A stretch of 64,000 bases of DNA, from positions 9,107,695-9,171,694 of the forward strand of contig OY755190.1 of assembly GCA_963576735.1 (NCBI GenBank), written 5' to 3'. A program made the position numbers and the translations under genes. Source of the DNA: Bedellia somnulentella. Its lineage: Eukaryota; Arthropoda; Insecta; Lepidoptera; Bedelliidae. Positions 27,601 to 33,887 of the stretch are shown piece after piece. Position 1 is the first letter of the stretch; every line of letters begins with the position of its first letter. Under the pieces are notes generated by a model. It was not told the DNA's origin. It did not search any database and saw only the letters and a program-made list of their open reading frames with translations.

Positions 27601-30600
27601 CGAAGTACATGGTTTTTTTGAGCTTCTATTTTTACATCTAGGACATATTGCATATTGCGTTTTCATCCGACGATTGCACCGTATCAGTTTCGTGAGGACT
27701 ACGGATGACAGAACTATCGCTTTCTATGGTGCCAACACGATATTGTTCCCCATTTTCAAGATCTGCATCCAATTCATCACCAGAATCTTCTTCCAACCAC
27801 GAACGAATTTGTGGTTGCATTCGATCGTCTATTTTGTATTTGTAGTGTAGCTAGAAGAAAAATAAAAATTATAACATTATTACTAAAGAGTCGTTACATG
27901 ATAATCAACTAAAATAAGTAAAAAAAATAAATAATATGGTAGAAATAACAATGTAACTTCTTTAAACGACAAAAATAAATACTTACACGGATGGGCGCGT
28001 GATGAGCAAATTGCCGCACGTTGGTACACGGCCTCCACAAAAGCCTTCCTACGCGGTCGCAACGCCACTGATCAGATCGAGAATGGCGTCAGGGGAGAGG
28101 GGGTGAATATTTAGGAAGGTACATAAGTGCTTGAATTGGTGTGGCAAGCGAAAGGCAAAAAAAAATTGAATTAAATTTTTGTGTGAGCAAATTGCTTATA
28201 GCGCGCCTTCTCACGGGTTAAGAGTATCTTTTGACATCACAGTTTCATTTTTATAATACATTTTAATTAATTTGGATAAAATATTTTTTTAAATAATGCT
28301 TTTCTGTAAATATCATATAATTGTCAAAAATGTTAATAAATATAGTCACAATTTCAATATTTAAAGTTGTATACCCGCAAGGGTCAAATGTGTATGGATA
28401 CAATTGTACAATAGAAGATCTATGTAAACTACCCACATTTACGACTGAATAAATGGTTTTAATGGTTTTTAATGGTTTTAAGGGATTTTTGGCCGATGCG
28501 GTTGGAGACCCATCACCAACAACCTTTATTTTGCCATCTTTTCCCCACTCATCTTTCCAAAAGTGGCTGAGGATCTTCTAGTTCCTTAGCTCTGGCTACC
28601 CCTTCTTGGGATTTATAGCCGTGAGTATATGTATGTATGTATGTATGTTTGATTCACACTTGTATGCTCATTCTTTCTTACCTTCCGTAATGCAGCGAAG
28701 ACTGTGGGTGAAGACATAGATTGGCTCCACCAACAATGGCTGCATCGCACACTCCACTGGAGATGGCATCATAAGCCCTCTCTAGAGCAACCAAAGTGCT
28801 AGAGCAAGCTGCGTCGATAGAATGAGAGGGCCCTTTCAAGTTAAGCCAATAGGAAATACGATTAGCAAACATGGCTTTGCTGCATCTGTTGATGAAACAA
28901 ACCGTAATTTTTACTTCCAATTCGTATACTTAGTATTTTAATGTATGTACAAGATATTAAATATGTGTACTACGCTTCGGTCAGCGAACTTTATCTTATT
29001 CTCTATAATTATTTTATCAACCATGTTAGCTCAGGGGGTAGAATACTGCTTAAGAGCTTATTCCATTTGTCTGAATGAAGACGTCTGAAAGCCACAGAAT
29101 CTGAATTCAGACTAGTGGAATAACGTTCAAAACTGAAATTTGTGTAGTGGAATAACAAGCGTCTGCGGCAGTAACTTCGAAGGACGTCTGAATTCAGCAA
29201 CGACAAAGTGTAATGGAATAAGCTCTTTATCGTACAGAAAATGAGGGCTCAAATCCTGGGTCGGGCCTACATCAATTAGTCTTTTATAAAAGTCGTATAT
29301 GTGTGGTTAATTTATTATGGTTGTGAATGGTGAGGAAAAACATCGTGAGGAAACCCACATGGCTAAGTGTTACTTGGCCATATGACAGTGTATTAGTACA
29401 AAACGGCGAAAGGCCAGCCCCCTATCACGTGAGTACACAGTCCAAGCAAAACGTGGGTACACTGAACACTAGATGCTTACACCTGATGTTCAGAATTATT
29501 AGTACCTCTGCCAAACCCTTCGGGGATATACGAGACGTCCACGTTTGCGTTTGAGTTGAGTTATTTTATTACCCCGCAATGCCAAATCCAGTTCGACTGT
29601 TAGCTACATAAAAGCAGGCTTTTTCTGATTCAGAGAAGCAGGATCCGACGTAGACTGCCACTTTCTTACCAGACAAGTATTGAGCGGTCACACCTGTTAA
29701 CAAAGTAAAGTTAAATATTTGTCGCTGTAGCAGATTTGAAATTTGATGAATAATTGTGACATATTTCTCGGATTCGAGTAACAATTTTGTTAACATACGT
29801 ATAAAATTTTACTTTCGGTACTTTGGCTTAATTTTGGTTTAATGTTTTTTTTTGACATGAATTCCTCATGTGGGGATTATTACTCATAAATAAAAGATGT
29901 TATTAAAGGAAAGAAAAATTTCGACACTGGCGGGGCTCGAACCCGCGACCTTCGGGTATACGCCCCCGTCGCTCTGCCAACTGAGCTACAGTGTCAGTTG
30001 GCTTCCAGCGCGAAATTTCTCTATCCTTTGTTTCTTTTTTACACGTTCAAGTAGTGTTTGCGTTTCCTACCTCCGAATTTTAACTAATTCGTTACTTGAA
30101 CGTGTAAAAAAGAAACAAAGGATAGAGAAATTTCGCGCTGGAAGCCAACTGACACTGTAGCTCAGTTGGCAGAGCGACGGGGGCGTATACCTAAAGGTCG
30201 CGGGTTCGAGCCCCGCCAGTGTCGAAATTTTTCTTTCCTTTAATAACATCTTTTATTTATGAGTAATAATCCCCACATGAGGAATTCATGTCAAAAAAAA
30301 CATTAAATTATGTGATAGTTAGGAGTTTCCAACATTTGCATTCTATCTGAAAAGGTAGACAAGTGGCCGTCCGAATTAGTTAAAATTCGGAGGTAGGAAA
30401 CGCAAACACTACTTGAACGTGTAAAAAAGAAACAAAGGATAGAGAAATTTTGCGCTGGAAGCCAACTGACACTGTAGCTCAGTTGGCAGAGCGACGGGGG
30501 CGTATACCCGAAGGTCGCGGGTTCGAGCCCCGCCAGTGTCGAAATTTTTCTTTCCTTTAATAACATCTTTTATTTATGAGTAATAATCCCCACATGAGGA

Positions 30601-33410
30601 ATTCATGTCAAAAAAAAACATTAAATTATGTGATAGTTAGGCGTTTCCAACATTTGCATTCTATCTGAAAAGGTAGACAAGTGGCCGTCCGAATTAGTTA
30701 AAATTCGGAGGTAGGAAACGCAAACACTACTTGAACGTGTAAAAAAGAAACAAAGGATAGAGAAATTTCGCGCTGGAAGCCAACTGACACTGTAGCTCAG
30801 TTGGCAGAGCGACGGGGGCGTATACCCGAAGGTCGCGGGTTCGAGCCCCGCCAGTGTCGAAATTTTTCTTTCCTTTAATAACATCTTTTATTTATGAGTA
30901 ATAATCCCCACATGAGGAATTCATGTCAAAAAAAACATTAAATTATGTGATAGTTAGGCGTTTCCAACATTTGCATTCTATCTGAAAAGGTAGACAAGTG
31001 GCCGTCCGAATTAGTTAAAATTCGGAGGTAGGAAACGCAAACACTACTTGAACGTGTAAAAAAGAAACAAAGGATAGAGAAATTTCGCGCTGGAAGCCAA
31101 CTGACACTGTAGCTCAGTTGGCAGAGCGACGGGGGCGTATACTCGAAGGTCGCGGGTTCGAGCCCCGCCAGTGTCGAAATTTTTCTTTCCTTTAATAACA
31201 TCTTTTATTTATGATTAATTTTGGTTGTTTATTTGTGATGATTGTCAATTGGTTTTCAATATATATTCTACTTAGATCCAAGTTGGGTAGACGCAATTGA
31301 ACAGATAATCTTGGTTAGGGCAAAAAAAAACTGTGTGTTCACTAGAAAGTAAAACGAGATACGTATACTCATTTGGAGTAACTGTTCGCTTACTTTATTT
31401 TTTTGATATAACTGCTTGCAAGTACATACATACATACATATACTCACGGTCATAAATCCCAAAATGGGGTAGCCACAGCGTATGTAAAGTATCGTTGGTG
31501 ATGGGTCTCCAACCGCATCGCCCAAAGAGCACATAAAAAAACCGCATAACCTTAGTCACCTCTTACGATACCAACCTTAAAAAAGCGACCAAGTTCCGTA
31601 TGCAGGTTCCGTAGCAGCACTAGCAGCAGGTAGGTAATATACAAGTTTTTGTAAATTACTATGTTAAAATGTTTAAAAATAGAACTACTGGCTAGATCTC
31701 ATTCAAACCAATTTTCGTTAGTAGTTTGTATAGTAATACACATCATATATTTTTTTCAGTTTTATCATGCCCATATTTTAGAAGTTACGGGGGGGACACA
31801 CATTTTACCACTTTGGAAAAGTCTCTCGCGCAAACTATTCAGTTTTGAAAAAAATGATATAAGAAACCTCAACATCATTTTCAAATACCTTTTGATAGAT
31901 ACCCCACACGTATAGGTTTGATGAAAAAAAAAAATTGATTTCAGTTCTATGTATGGGGAACCCTAAAAATTTTGGTTTTTTTTTTCAGATTTTATTTGAA
32001 AATCTTCATGCGGTTTACAGAATACATCTACGCACCAATTTTCAATAATGTAGTTCTTATACTTTCGGAATAAACTGGCTGTGACATACGGACGAACGGA
32101 CGGACGGACGGACAGACAGACAGACATGACGAATCTATAAGGGTCCCGTTTTTGCCATTTGGCTACGGAACCCTAAAAAAGAATACCTTTAGTCGCCTCT
32201 TACAACACCCGTGGGTAGAAAGAGGTAGTAACATTCTAAGTCGGCACTTCGGCACCTGTTTATAAATGTGTCGTAAAGTACTACAAACCTGCATCATAAA
32301 TAGCCTGATAGGTGTGCTCAAGAAGCTTCCTTGACATGGGGTCCATATTCATTCCGAGTTTGTAATGTACTCTGAAGAACTGAGCATCGAAAGTCCAAGC
32401 TTCAGGCACTTTGCCTATGTAGGGTGGAACCTCAGGATGCGTGTAGATCCAGCGGGAATCATTGCTGTTTACTGGATTTTCCTGGAATAACGAATTGCTA
32501 TAACTATAATTACTGAAATGAAATAGACAGTTTATCTTAAATACATAATCACGGCTAACAATCATAATATGGGACAGCTAAAGCTTCAAAGAAAGCTTGA
32601 AAGATGACGCAGTGTGCAAGATAAAAAAGAAATTTTGAGATCGTTCATATAAACATAGAAAGAATGGATGAAAGTAAAGTGGTGAAAGAAATACACAGAG
32701 GCATGGTGTTGTTAAAGTAAAAGGCGAAGTGAAAAGAATAAAAAAGCATGTATGAGAAGAATAAATGTGAGAGAAGCAACAGAGATATCTCAGGATCGTA
32801 CAAACTGGAGATCGATAGTCTCTGCCTACCCTAATGGGAATAATGGGAATGAGTATAAGCAAGTTAAGTATGTATTAATATATTATTATCTAGTTCTCTT
32901 GGTTGGTACAAATTTATTCGATAAATAGTGAGCTCCGGAATAAAGGCGAGAAAAAACGACATGATATTAAAACATACATACATATACTTACGGAAGTGAA
33001 TCCCTAGAAGGGGTAACCAGAGCTTCGGAATAAGAAATTCCTCAGCTACTTTTGGAACTTGGATAAGAGTAAAAAATAAAGGTTTTTGGTGATGGGTCAC
33101 CAACCGCATCGCCCAACAACTTCTTTAAAAGCCCCAATACCGTTAGCTGCCTCTTATAAACACCCACGGGTAGAAATGGGGTAGTGCTATTCTAAGCCGA
33201 CACTACACAGCTTGATGATATTATATGATGATATGATATTATGAGCCCAACAAAAATATTACGTACCTTGTTATAGAGGATATTATGAAGATCCATCACG
33301 CTCGCCGACTCAGGATAGCATCCTGATATTCCCGTGATGACCACCTCATCCCCCGTCGTCTTAGTTCGGGAGTGGATACTCGATACGGGTTCTTCGGGAA
33401 GCGGAGCCAT
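441..33410 (-). CDS. FAS-family multidomain protein, copy A (3' end off the left edge)
   Basis: Spliced minus-strand gene of the animal type I fatty acid synthase family, domain order KS, acyltransferase, DH, central region, ER, KR. I chose the ATG at 33408-33410 because it precedes the family's usual N-terminal [16 protein letters not shown] segment at the expected distance. Thirty-two exons join in phase to 5,333 coding bases (about 1,777 codons) without a stop. Normal family members would make saturated fatty acids in the cytosol, but several catalytic residues are absent (see domain entries), so I infer a non-synthase function. ACP and thioesterase would lie beyond the left edge. A possible acceptor (CTAG) about 5 bases upstream of the ATG suggests a non-coding 5' exon further right, which I did not locate. 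The gene lies downstream of copy B in the same orientation. Family is certain; function is not. Confidence 0.93.
644..889 (+). repeat. R2 retroposon, full copy
   Basis: In the intron after copy A exon 31, about 40 bases from the acceptor of exon 32. Confidence 0.8.
1496..5874 (-). CDS. Copy A exons 25-31: enoyl reductase domain
   Basis: Exons: 5722-5874, 5067-5185, 4387-4537, 3804-3975, 3010-3122, 2396-2560, 1496-1668. A medium-chain reductase fold that normally reduces enoyl-ACP with [20 protein letters not shown] corresponds to the family's VYYASLNFRDVMLA segment, and [10 protein letters not shown] to the segment before the nucleotide fold. The nucleotide motif is [10 protein letters not shown], a variant of HSGSGGVGQA that resembles quinone oxidoreductases. 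The lysine cluster after the second beta strand ([10 protein letters not shown]) and the Asp of NSRD are kept, matching the residues thought to assist protonation in mammalian ER. Exon 31 ends with [16 protein letters not shown], the usual domain close. Activity is plausible but unproved. Confidence 0.88.
1720..1926 (+). repeat. R2 retroposon, 5'-truncated
   Basis: Begins inside the element at CCCGTGGGTGATCGTAAGAG; lies about 50 bases upstream of copy A exon 31. Confidence 0.78.
3150..3712 (+). repeat. R3 dispersed repeat, copy 1
   Basis: About 560 bp, from GCGGCCAAGAG through TTCCGTAGCGGCACTAGCAG to a GGAC/GACA microsatellite and the end GGCTACGGAACCCTAAAAA. A second copy lies at 31577-32179. 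Non-coding; the end motif is common in moth and butterfly genomes as far as I recall. Confidence 0.78.
4264..4337 (+). repeat. R2 retroposon, 5' fragment
   Basis: Only the first 70 or so bases, ending 50 bases from the donor of copy A exon 27. Confidence 0.7.
6173..6745. repeat. Large foldback element
   Basis: Arms of about 195 bp (6173-6367 and 6552-6745), nearly perfect inverted repeats, around a 184-bp loop. The ends read AAAACCGACTTCATAG and its complement, a terminal motif common among insect MITEs. Non-coding, in the intron before copy A exon 25. Confidence 0.83.
6968..7148 (-). repeat. R1 SINE, 3' part
   Basis: Begins at the 3' end (ACGTTCATGCCG) and stops in the middle of the body; joined to a different repeat at about 7150. 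Confidence 0.75.
7430..7655 (+). repeat. Dispersed repeat ending TTTTTGAAGTCGGTAAAA
   Basis: Contains AATCGGTTCATAAATGGC and GGTCGAATTGAGAACACTCC, a combination I associate with a common lepidopteran repeat. A related piece lies at 7150-7225. About 110 bases from exon 24 of copy A. Confidence 0.6.
7766..8799 (-). CDS. Copy A exons 22-24: central (pseudo-methyltransferase) region
   Basis: Exons: 8551-8799, 8081-8375, 7766-7899. This stretch occupies the place of the non-catalytic methyltransferase-like and structural KR core of animal FAS. It starts [11 protein letters not shown] and includes segments such as [10 protein letters not shown] and SDFIIIQ. Later parts ([23 protein letters not shown]) are weakly conserved. 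Exon 24 ([20 protein letters not shown]) matches copy B at 63355-63488 in length and phase. No catalytic role is expected here in the family, and I see no S-adenosylmethionine glycine motif. Confidence 0.82.
9140..13429 (-). CDS. Copy A exons 17-21: dehydratase domain with catalytic His replaced
   Basis: Exons: 13320-13429, 11998-12188, 10764-10921, 10060-10311, 9140-9257. A double-hotdog DH dehydrates beta-hydroxyacyl chains using His of HxxxGxxxxP and a downstream Asp. Across the exon 17/18 junction the motif reads YACRNEILYP (residues about 905-914): the histidine is Tyr (codon TAT) and the glycine is Asn, while the proline stays. The second-half motif FLDSLIQ keeps Asp (about 1054) and Gln. 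The junction uses a good donor (GTATGT) and acceptor (TTTCAG), and other phases would put a stop directly downstream, so the substitution is not a splicing misreading. Dehydration is unlikely without the histidine. Confidence 0.9.
9636..9885 (-). repeat. R2 retroposon, full copy
   Basis: Diverged copy between exons 20 and 21 of copy A. A second, badly decayed piece of the same head (AGAATCACCTCTTAC and following) precedes it at about 9530-9600. Confidence 0.75.
11140..11193. repeat. 27-bp tandem duplication
   Basis: Two identical copies of GTGAAACAAAGTAGGATGGA plus 7 bases, in an intron of copy A. Confidence 0.8.
11820..11960 (-). repeat. R2 retroposon, partial
   Basis: Tail and middle only, ending 40 bases before the donor of copy A exon 18. 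Confidence 0.72.
12466..12815 (+). repeat. R1 SINE, full copy
   Basis: Lies 280 bases from copy A exon 18; paired 100 bases away with an opposite-strand copy. Confidence 0.82.
12917..13278 (-). repeat. R1 SINE, full copy, opposite strand
   Basis: With the preceding plus copy it forms a large inverted repeat in a single intron, which could pair in the transcript. It ends 40 bases from the donor of copy A exon 17. Confidence 0.82.
13504..13749 (+). repeat. R2 retroposon, full copy
   Basis: Sits between copy A exons 16 and 17 with a short TATG tail. Confidence 0.8.
13900..14432 (+). mobile_element. Helitron-like (Lep1-type) non-autonomous element
   Basis: Non-coding, with AAAACTTTGTTTGTTTGGTT near the left and a GC-rich hairpin-like end CGAAGCCGGGGCGGACCTCT next to CTAGT. 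Related pieces occur at about 40320-40560, 40960-41100, 49080-49440, 60790-61260 and 62900-62960. The assignment rests on the end motif only. Confidence 0.5.
14598..20808 (-). CDS. Copy A exons 10-16: malonyl/acetyl transferase domain, residues intact
   Basis: Exons: 20646-20808, 20195-20364, 19023-19174, 17760-17943, 17032-17180, 15049-15233, 14598-14717. This domain moves acetyl and malonyl from CoA onto the carrier protein. [16 protein letters not shown] sequence opens it ([12 protein letters not shown]). The nucleophile motif GHSVGE places Ser at about residue 611, Arg of AYSRG at 636 (25 later) and His of NIAYHSRY at 713 (102 later). These are the same spacings as Ser581, Arg606 and His683 of human [17 protein letters not shown] near the end is also family-typical. 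It is therefore the best candidate for a still active domain in this copy. With a dead KS upstream, the transferred acyl group would need another fate. Confidence 0.93.
15333..15782 (+). repeat. R2 retroposon carrying a nested insertion
   Basis: The R2 halves are 15333-15471 and 15698-15782. The interrupting 226-bp GC-rich piece starts with a long T run, contains GTTTACCGGTGGGG and GACTCTTACCGACTAAAA, and repeats TTTTACCGTCTTTT at both ends, so it is a separate retroposon with a target duplication of about 13 bases. Confidence 0.78.
15927..16182 (+). repeat. R2 short retroposon, reference copy
   Basis: Best full-length member of the commonest repeat of the window (about 250 bp, roughly 26 full or partial copies). 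It begins GCCGTGTAGTGTCGGCTTAG, contains CGTAAGAGGCGAC, GGGCGATGTGGTTGGAGACC and AGCTCTGGCTACCCC, and ends GCCGTGAGTA followed by a TATG microsatellite. There is no tRNA-like head or obvious promoter box. The microsatellite tail points to LINE-driven retroposition. The family name is unknown to me. Confidence 0.85.
16376..16728 (+). repeat. R1 SINE, full copy
   Basis: The tRNA head is decayed (ATGATAGTCCAATG); the body is typical. Confidence 0.8.
16745..16995 (-). repeat. R2 retroposon, full copy
   Basis: Directly downstream (minus sense) of copy A exon 14, about 35 bases from its donor. Confidence 0.8.
17257..17493 (-). repeat. R2 retroposon, full copy
   Basis: Second minus copy in the neighbouring intron, diverged at its end (CCGATATTTCACAA). 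Confidence 0.77.
17565..17712 (-). pseudogene. LINE 3' end of a second RT family
   Basis: Minus strand reads [20 protein letters not shown] and [17 protein letters not shown], a typical RT C-terminus, followed by an ATG/ATC repeat tail. It ends 50 bases from the donor of copy A exon 13. Confidence 0.75.
18137..18305 (-). repeat. R1 SINE, 3' half
   Basis: Stops at CGCCGTTTTTTGTACGA; belongs to a subfamily with GGCAAGCGCCATCTAG in the body, shared with 38758-39128. Confidence 0.78.
18540..18830. repeat. Foldback element with two opposed tRNA-like sequences
   Basis: Inverted repeat: two arms of about 120 bp around a spacer of roughly 40 bp. Each arm carries a tRNA-like sequence (18587-18657 minus, 18715-18788 plus) flanked by AATTTTTCTTTCCTTTATTT. 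The minus copy folds with acceptor GACACGG/CTGTGTC, D stem GCTC/GAGC, anticodon stem TCGGG/CCCGA and T stem GCGGG/CCCGC. The anticodon loop GCGTTTA lacks the universal U33, and the plus copy has three extra bases, so I regard both as tRNA-like relics and not as working genes. Confidence 0.8.
19211..19358 (+). repeat. R2 retroposon, 3' part
   Basis: Begins at CGGTTGGAGACC-like sequence 35 bases upstream of copy A exon 12; followed at once by another copy. Confidence 0.73.
19372..19585 (+). repeat. R2 retroposon, internally shortened
   Basis: Has the head (GTGCCGGCTTAGAATG) and tail but lacks part of the 5' segment; tandem with the preceding copy. Confidence 0.73.
19851..20179 (+). repeat. R1 SINE abutting a splice donor
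   Basis: Well-kept tRNA head (CCGCGATAGCTCAGTGGGTA). Its 3' end breaks off at GGATATACGG, leaving only about 15 bases between it and the donor of copy A exon 11 at 20194. Confidence 0.82.
21209..33410 (-). CDS. Copy A exons 1-9: degenerate ketoacyl synthase domain and linker
   Basis: Exons: 33267-33410, 32289-32481, 29573-29693, 28682-28885, 23378-23494, 22731-22909, 22263-22405, 21797-22000, 21209-21395. In working FAS this domain condenses malonyl with the growing acyl chain through Cys-His-His. The cysteine is present (about residue 180, DAACSST). The first histidine motif EAHGTGT reads EAFGSAV (Phe about 317) and the second, NMGH-EPASG, reads [10 protein letters not shown] (Tyr about 355). 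The two positions are 38 residues apart, as in human FASN. The substrate-loop GFGG near the end of exon 8 reads SVTG. The fold is clearly kept, with GSVMSN and RIS-W-LKGPS segments visible, but condensation should be impossible. The intron between exons 4 and 5 carries the LINE and piggyBac insertions. Confidence 0.92.
22991..23221 (-). repeat. R2 retroposon, full copy
   Basis: Between exons 5 and 6 of copy A; poor TATG tail. Confidence 0.77.
24031..24118 (+). repeat. R2 retroposon, 5' half (split by the LINE)
   Basis: Starts TGTGTAGTGTCGGCTTAG and stops at GGGGCTTTTAAG; its 3' half resumes at 28470. Together they rebuild one ordinary R2 copy, which predates the LINE. Confidence 0.85.
24187..27081 (+). 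CDS. LINE endonuclease-reverse transcriptase ORF
   Basis: 964-codon open frame. The N-terminal APE-like endonuclease has [21 protein letters not shown] and GDFNID. The central reverse transcriptase has [28 protein letters not shown] (motif A), [14 protein letters not shown] (motif B) and YADDS (motif C). The frame is open upstream to 24136 but has no ATG and begins at GTG, in keeping with 5' truncation. The endonuclease's last motif SDH reads SRH (GLSRHFAQ), losing the catalytic Asp, so this copy is probably immobile although its frame is intact. The clade looks Jockey/CR1-like; I cannot fix it without a tree. Confidence 0.9.
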   Translation: MAETNYFTVFHQNIEGLLNKQENVVIAITDLNSQGLDIDALCFTEHFIKTGHETNLSAITGYTLATAYQRPDQNRGGSCILLREGIKFETLDIALQLSQPFNFECCAIKITVLNLVIVCVYRIPSGKINIFFENFHKLLSKICMKKNKVIVCGDFNIDILQKESKVTKLFLNLIYNFKLEPQIKTYTHSTYTSKTCIDNILSNFQGTGKVHKLGLSRHFAQTFQYVQKRADFYTNFYFKYCYDYCNENLHKFYNVISSLTFNDVLDNYDFQHSFHTFYDNLKLFRDLCFPKIRIKINNKTHLRWLTKGIKYSSRFKRTMYYKTRKTRCNINVSKYMRYSKILSKCIIMAKKSCNQDFIMKSENKCRATWKIINGGKSKPSNVISEIIYRDSLVVCPQKISQIFNDNFIDMISSKCILKARGSKDNMSTKNSLFLMPISEQETVNIIKSLKNTNSVGIDKITTKLIKMCCAELAVPLTHLINLSFQQGLFPDGLKMSIIKPLHKKGCKKNMDNYRPIALISILSKTFEKAMSKRLWEFIGKEKILAAEQFGFREHRSTVMAVTLLVKSIVESMDSVKPIDVIFMDTMKGFDLVDHNIIVKKLEAYGIRGNALNWLISYLSHRSQCTCIQSHSRNKKTMTIKEYYSNFRINKYGVPQGSILGPLLFILYINDLPKSVDDEIILYADDSVAVIKDNSFTSLEQHATATLCKIGNWMEVNNLRLNSDKTKHMQFSHPNKIVPNLNIVYKEQTIQKVNSFLFLGISIDQHLNWKSHCDILCKKINKYVYALGRIVRLSSEQAGKLTYHGYVGSLLRYGVILWGNSTDVLSVFISQKKCIRSLCSISDQTVSCRPLFKKLKILPLACIYIYEATLYVIKNFQTFEPAHMGYHSQRLQMKNQNKLTVPNFKLSSSRKSFCVVSVRVYNSVPDEMKLLPINKLKRHLFNWLLENCFYSMNEFFDRNKNINIM
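27220..28217 (-). mobile_element. Non-autonomous piggyBac-type element inside the LINE 3' region
   Basis: 998-bp element flanked by TTAA at 27216-27219 and 28218-28221, the piggyBac target duplication. The ends are inverted repeats starting CCCGTGAGAAGGCGCGC, with GC-rich subterminal copies of the same motif. Inside lies a collapsed transposase gene (see next entry). Confidence 0.87.
27545..27836 (-). pseudogene. Internally deleted piggyBac transposase
   Basis: On the minus strand an acidic start ([18 protein letters not shown]) typical of piggyBac transposase N-termini runs to SSDENA. After a frame change it meets a cysteine-rich C-terminus with [21 protein letters not shown] and MCSVCF. 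That Cys/His pattern is the C-terminal DNA-binding ring-like domain of piggyBac transposases. The whole catalytic DDD core between them is missing, so the element depends on another copy for movement. Confidence 0.78.
28470..28652 (+). repeat. R2 retroposon, 3' half (split by the LINE)
   Basis: Continues with GGGATTTTTGGCCGATGCGG and ends with GCCGTGAGTATATG and a TATG microsatellite. It lies only about 30 bases from the donor of copy A exon 4. Confidence 0.85.
29020..29550 (+). repeat. R1 SINE interrupted by a small DNA element
   Basis: The tRNA-like head is split at ATACTGCTTA by a 174-bp insertion (separate entry) and continues at TTTATCGTACAG. Confidence 0.78.
29054..29227. mobile_element. 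MITE inside the R1 SINE head
   Basis: Short element with terminal inverted repeats AGAGCTTATTCCAT and ATGGAATAAGCTCT. TTA-like bases flank both sides. No coding sequence. Confidence 0.7.
29846..31214. repeat. Tandem array of a tRNA-like foldback unit, about 317-bp period
   Basis: One inverted unit (tRNA-like 29923-29995, minus) followed by four direct tRNA-like copies at 30151-30223, 30468-30540, 30786-30858 and 31103-31175, spaced 317, 318 and 317 bases. Acceptor GACACTG/CAGTGTC, D arm and T arm GCGGG-TTCGAGC-CCCGC are perfect. The anticodon arm has an odd-sized loop. Units differ by only a few bases, so the amplification is recent. The array sits in the intron between copy A exons 2 and 3. 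Confidence 0.85.
31424..31572 (-). repeat. R2 retroposon, partial
   Basis: Tail fused by an internal deletion to the middle part; lies between the tRNA-like array and the R3 repeat. Confidence 0.7.
31577..32179 (+). repeat. R3 dispersed repeat, copy 2
   Basis: Very close to copy 1 over its whole length, including the AAACTATTCAGTTTTG block and the GGAC/GACA run. It seems inserted between two parts of an R2 element. Confidence 0.78.
32183..32252 (-). repeat. R2 retroposon, 5' fragment
   Basis: About 70 bases ending 37 bases before the donor of copy A exon 2. It abuts the R3 repeat, which therefore may have inserted into an R2 copy whose other part is at 31424-31572. Confidence 0.68.
32971..33211 (-). 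repeat. R2 retroposon, full copy
   Basis: In the first visible intron of copy A, 55 bases from the donor of exon 1. Confidence 0.8.
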
Positions 33411-33598
33411 AGCTTTCTAGTTAGATAATAAAATAATGATTATTAGTGCGTAGTACAGTAATTCGTATTCTTTCATGCCAGTGAATTCTAAACTAAGATA
33501 GCTTGATCTTCGGAATTATAAATTTCTCTCGTCGGCTTCGACCTCATCTTTAAAACATACCCTTTTTACATTTTAAATTGATAAAAGATATCAAACTG

Positions 33599-33887
33599 AA
33601 CAACTTTGCCTATGGAAGGCCTATCAAAAATATTGTTATTTACAAAATAATTAATAATTAAAAAGTGTCACTGCCTGGATCAAACTGGGAAAAGGGTCTA
33701 AGATAAAATAAAAAAGAAACATCTGGTCAAATCCTTGTCAAATCACAAGATGTTTATTTTTTATTTCAGCTGAGGCTAAGAACCTCACTATACTTTCTCA
33801 GTTTGATCTAGGCAGAAACACTTTTTATGTATTAATTATTTTGATAATTACAATGTTTTAGATAAGCATTAAATAGGCAAAGTTGTT
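33599..33887. repeat. Foldback element upstream of copy A
   Basis: Arms start AACAACTTTGCCTAT and end with its complement. Inner matching blocks include AAAGTGT-TGCCT and GATCAAACTG. It lies about 190 bp upstream of the copy A start codon, so it may lie in or near the promoter or 5' leader. Confidence 0.72.

Larger units (their letters stand above)
24119..28469 (+). mobile_element. Non-LTR retrotransposon (LINE), antisense in a copy A intron
   Basis: Insertion between the two halves of a short retroposon (24031-24118 and 28470-28652), with TTTTAAG at both borders as a likely 7-base target duplication. It contains one long ORF, a 3' region interrupted by a piggyBac derivative (27220-28217), and a 3' end with AATAAATGG followed by repeats of AATGGTTTT, typical of target-primed insertion. 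No ORF1 is present, so the copy is 5'-truncated. Confidence 0.85.

Noticed and set aside
29897..31201. Four near-identical 60-88 codon frames ([19 protein letters not shown])
   Set aside because: They are the reverse reading of the tRNA-like units and do not look like proteins.
29846..31214. CRISPR-like spaced repeats
   Set aside because: Repeats are about 317 bp with tRNA folds in a eukaryotic intron; there is no short repeat/unique spacer pattern.
441..33410. Copy A as a dead pseudogene
   Set aside because: All 32 exons are open, in phase, with consensus splice sites, and MAT and ER residues are conserved; simple decay would have broken some of these.
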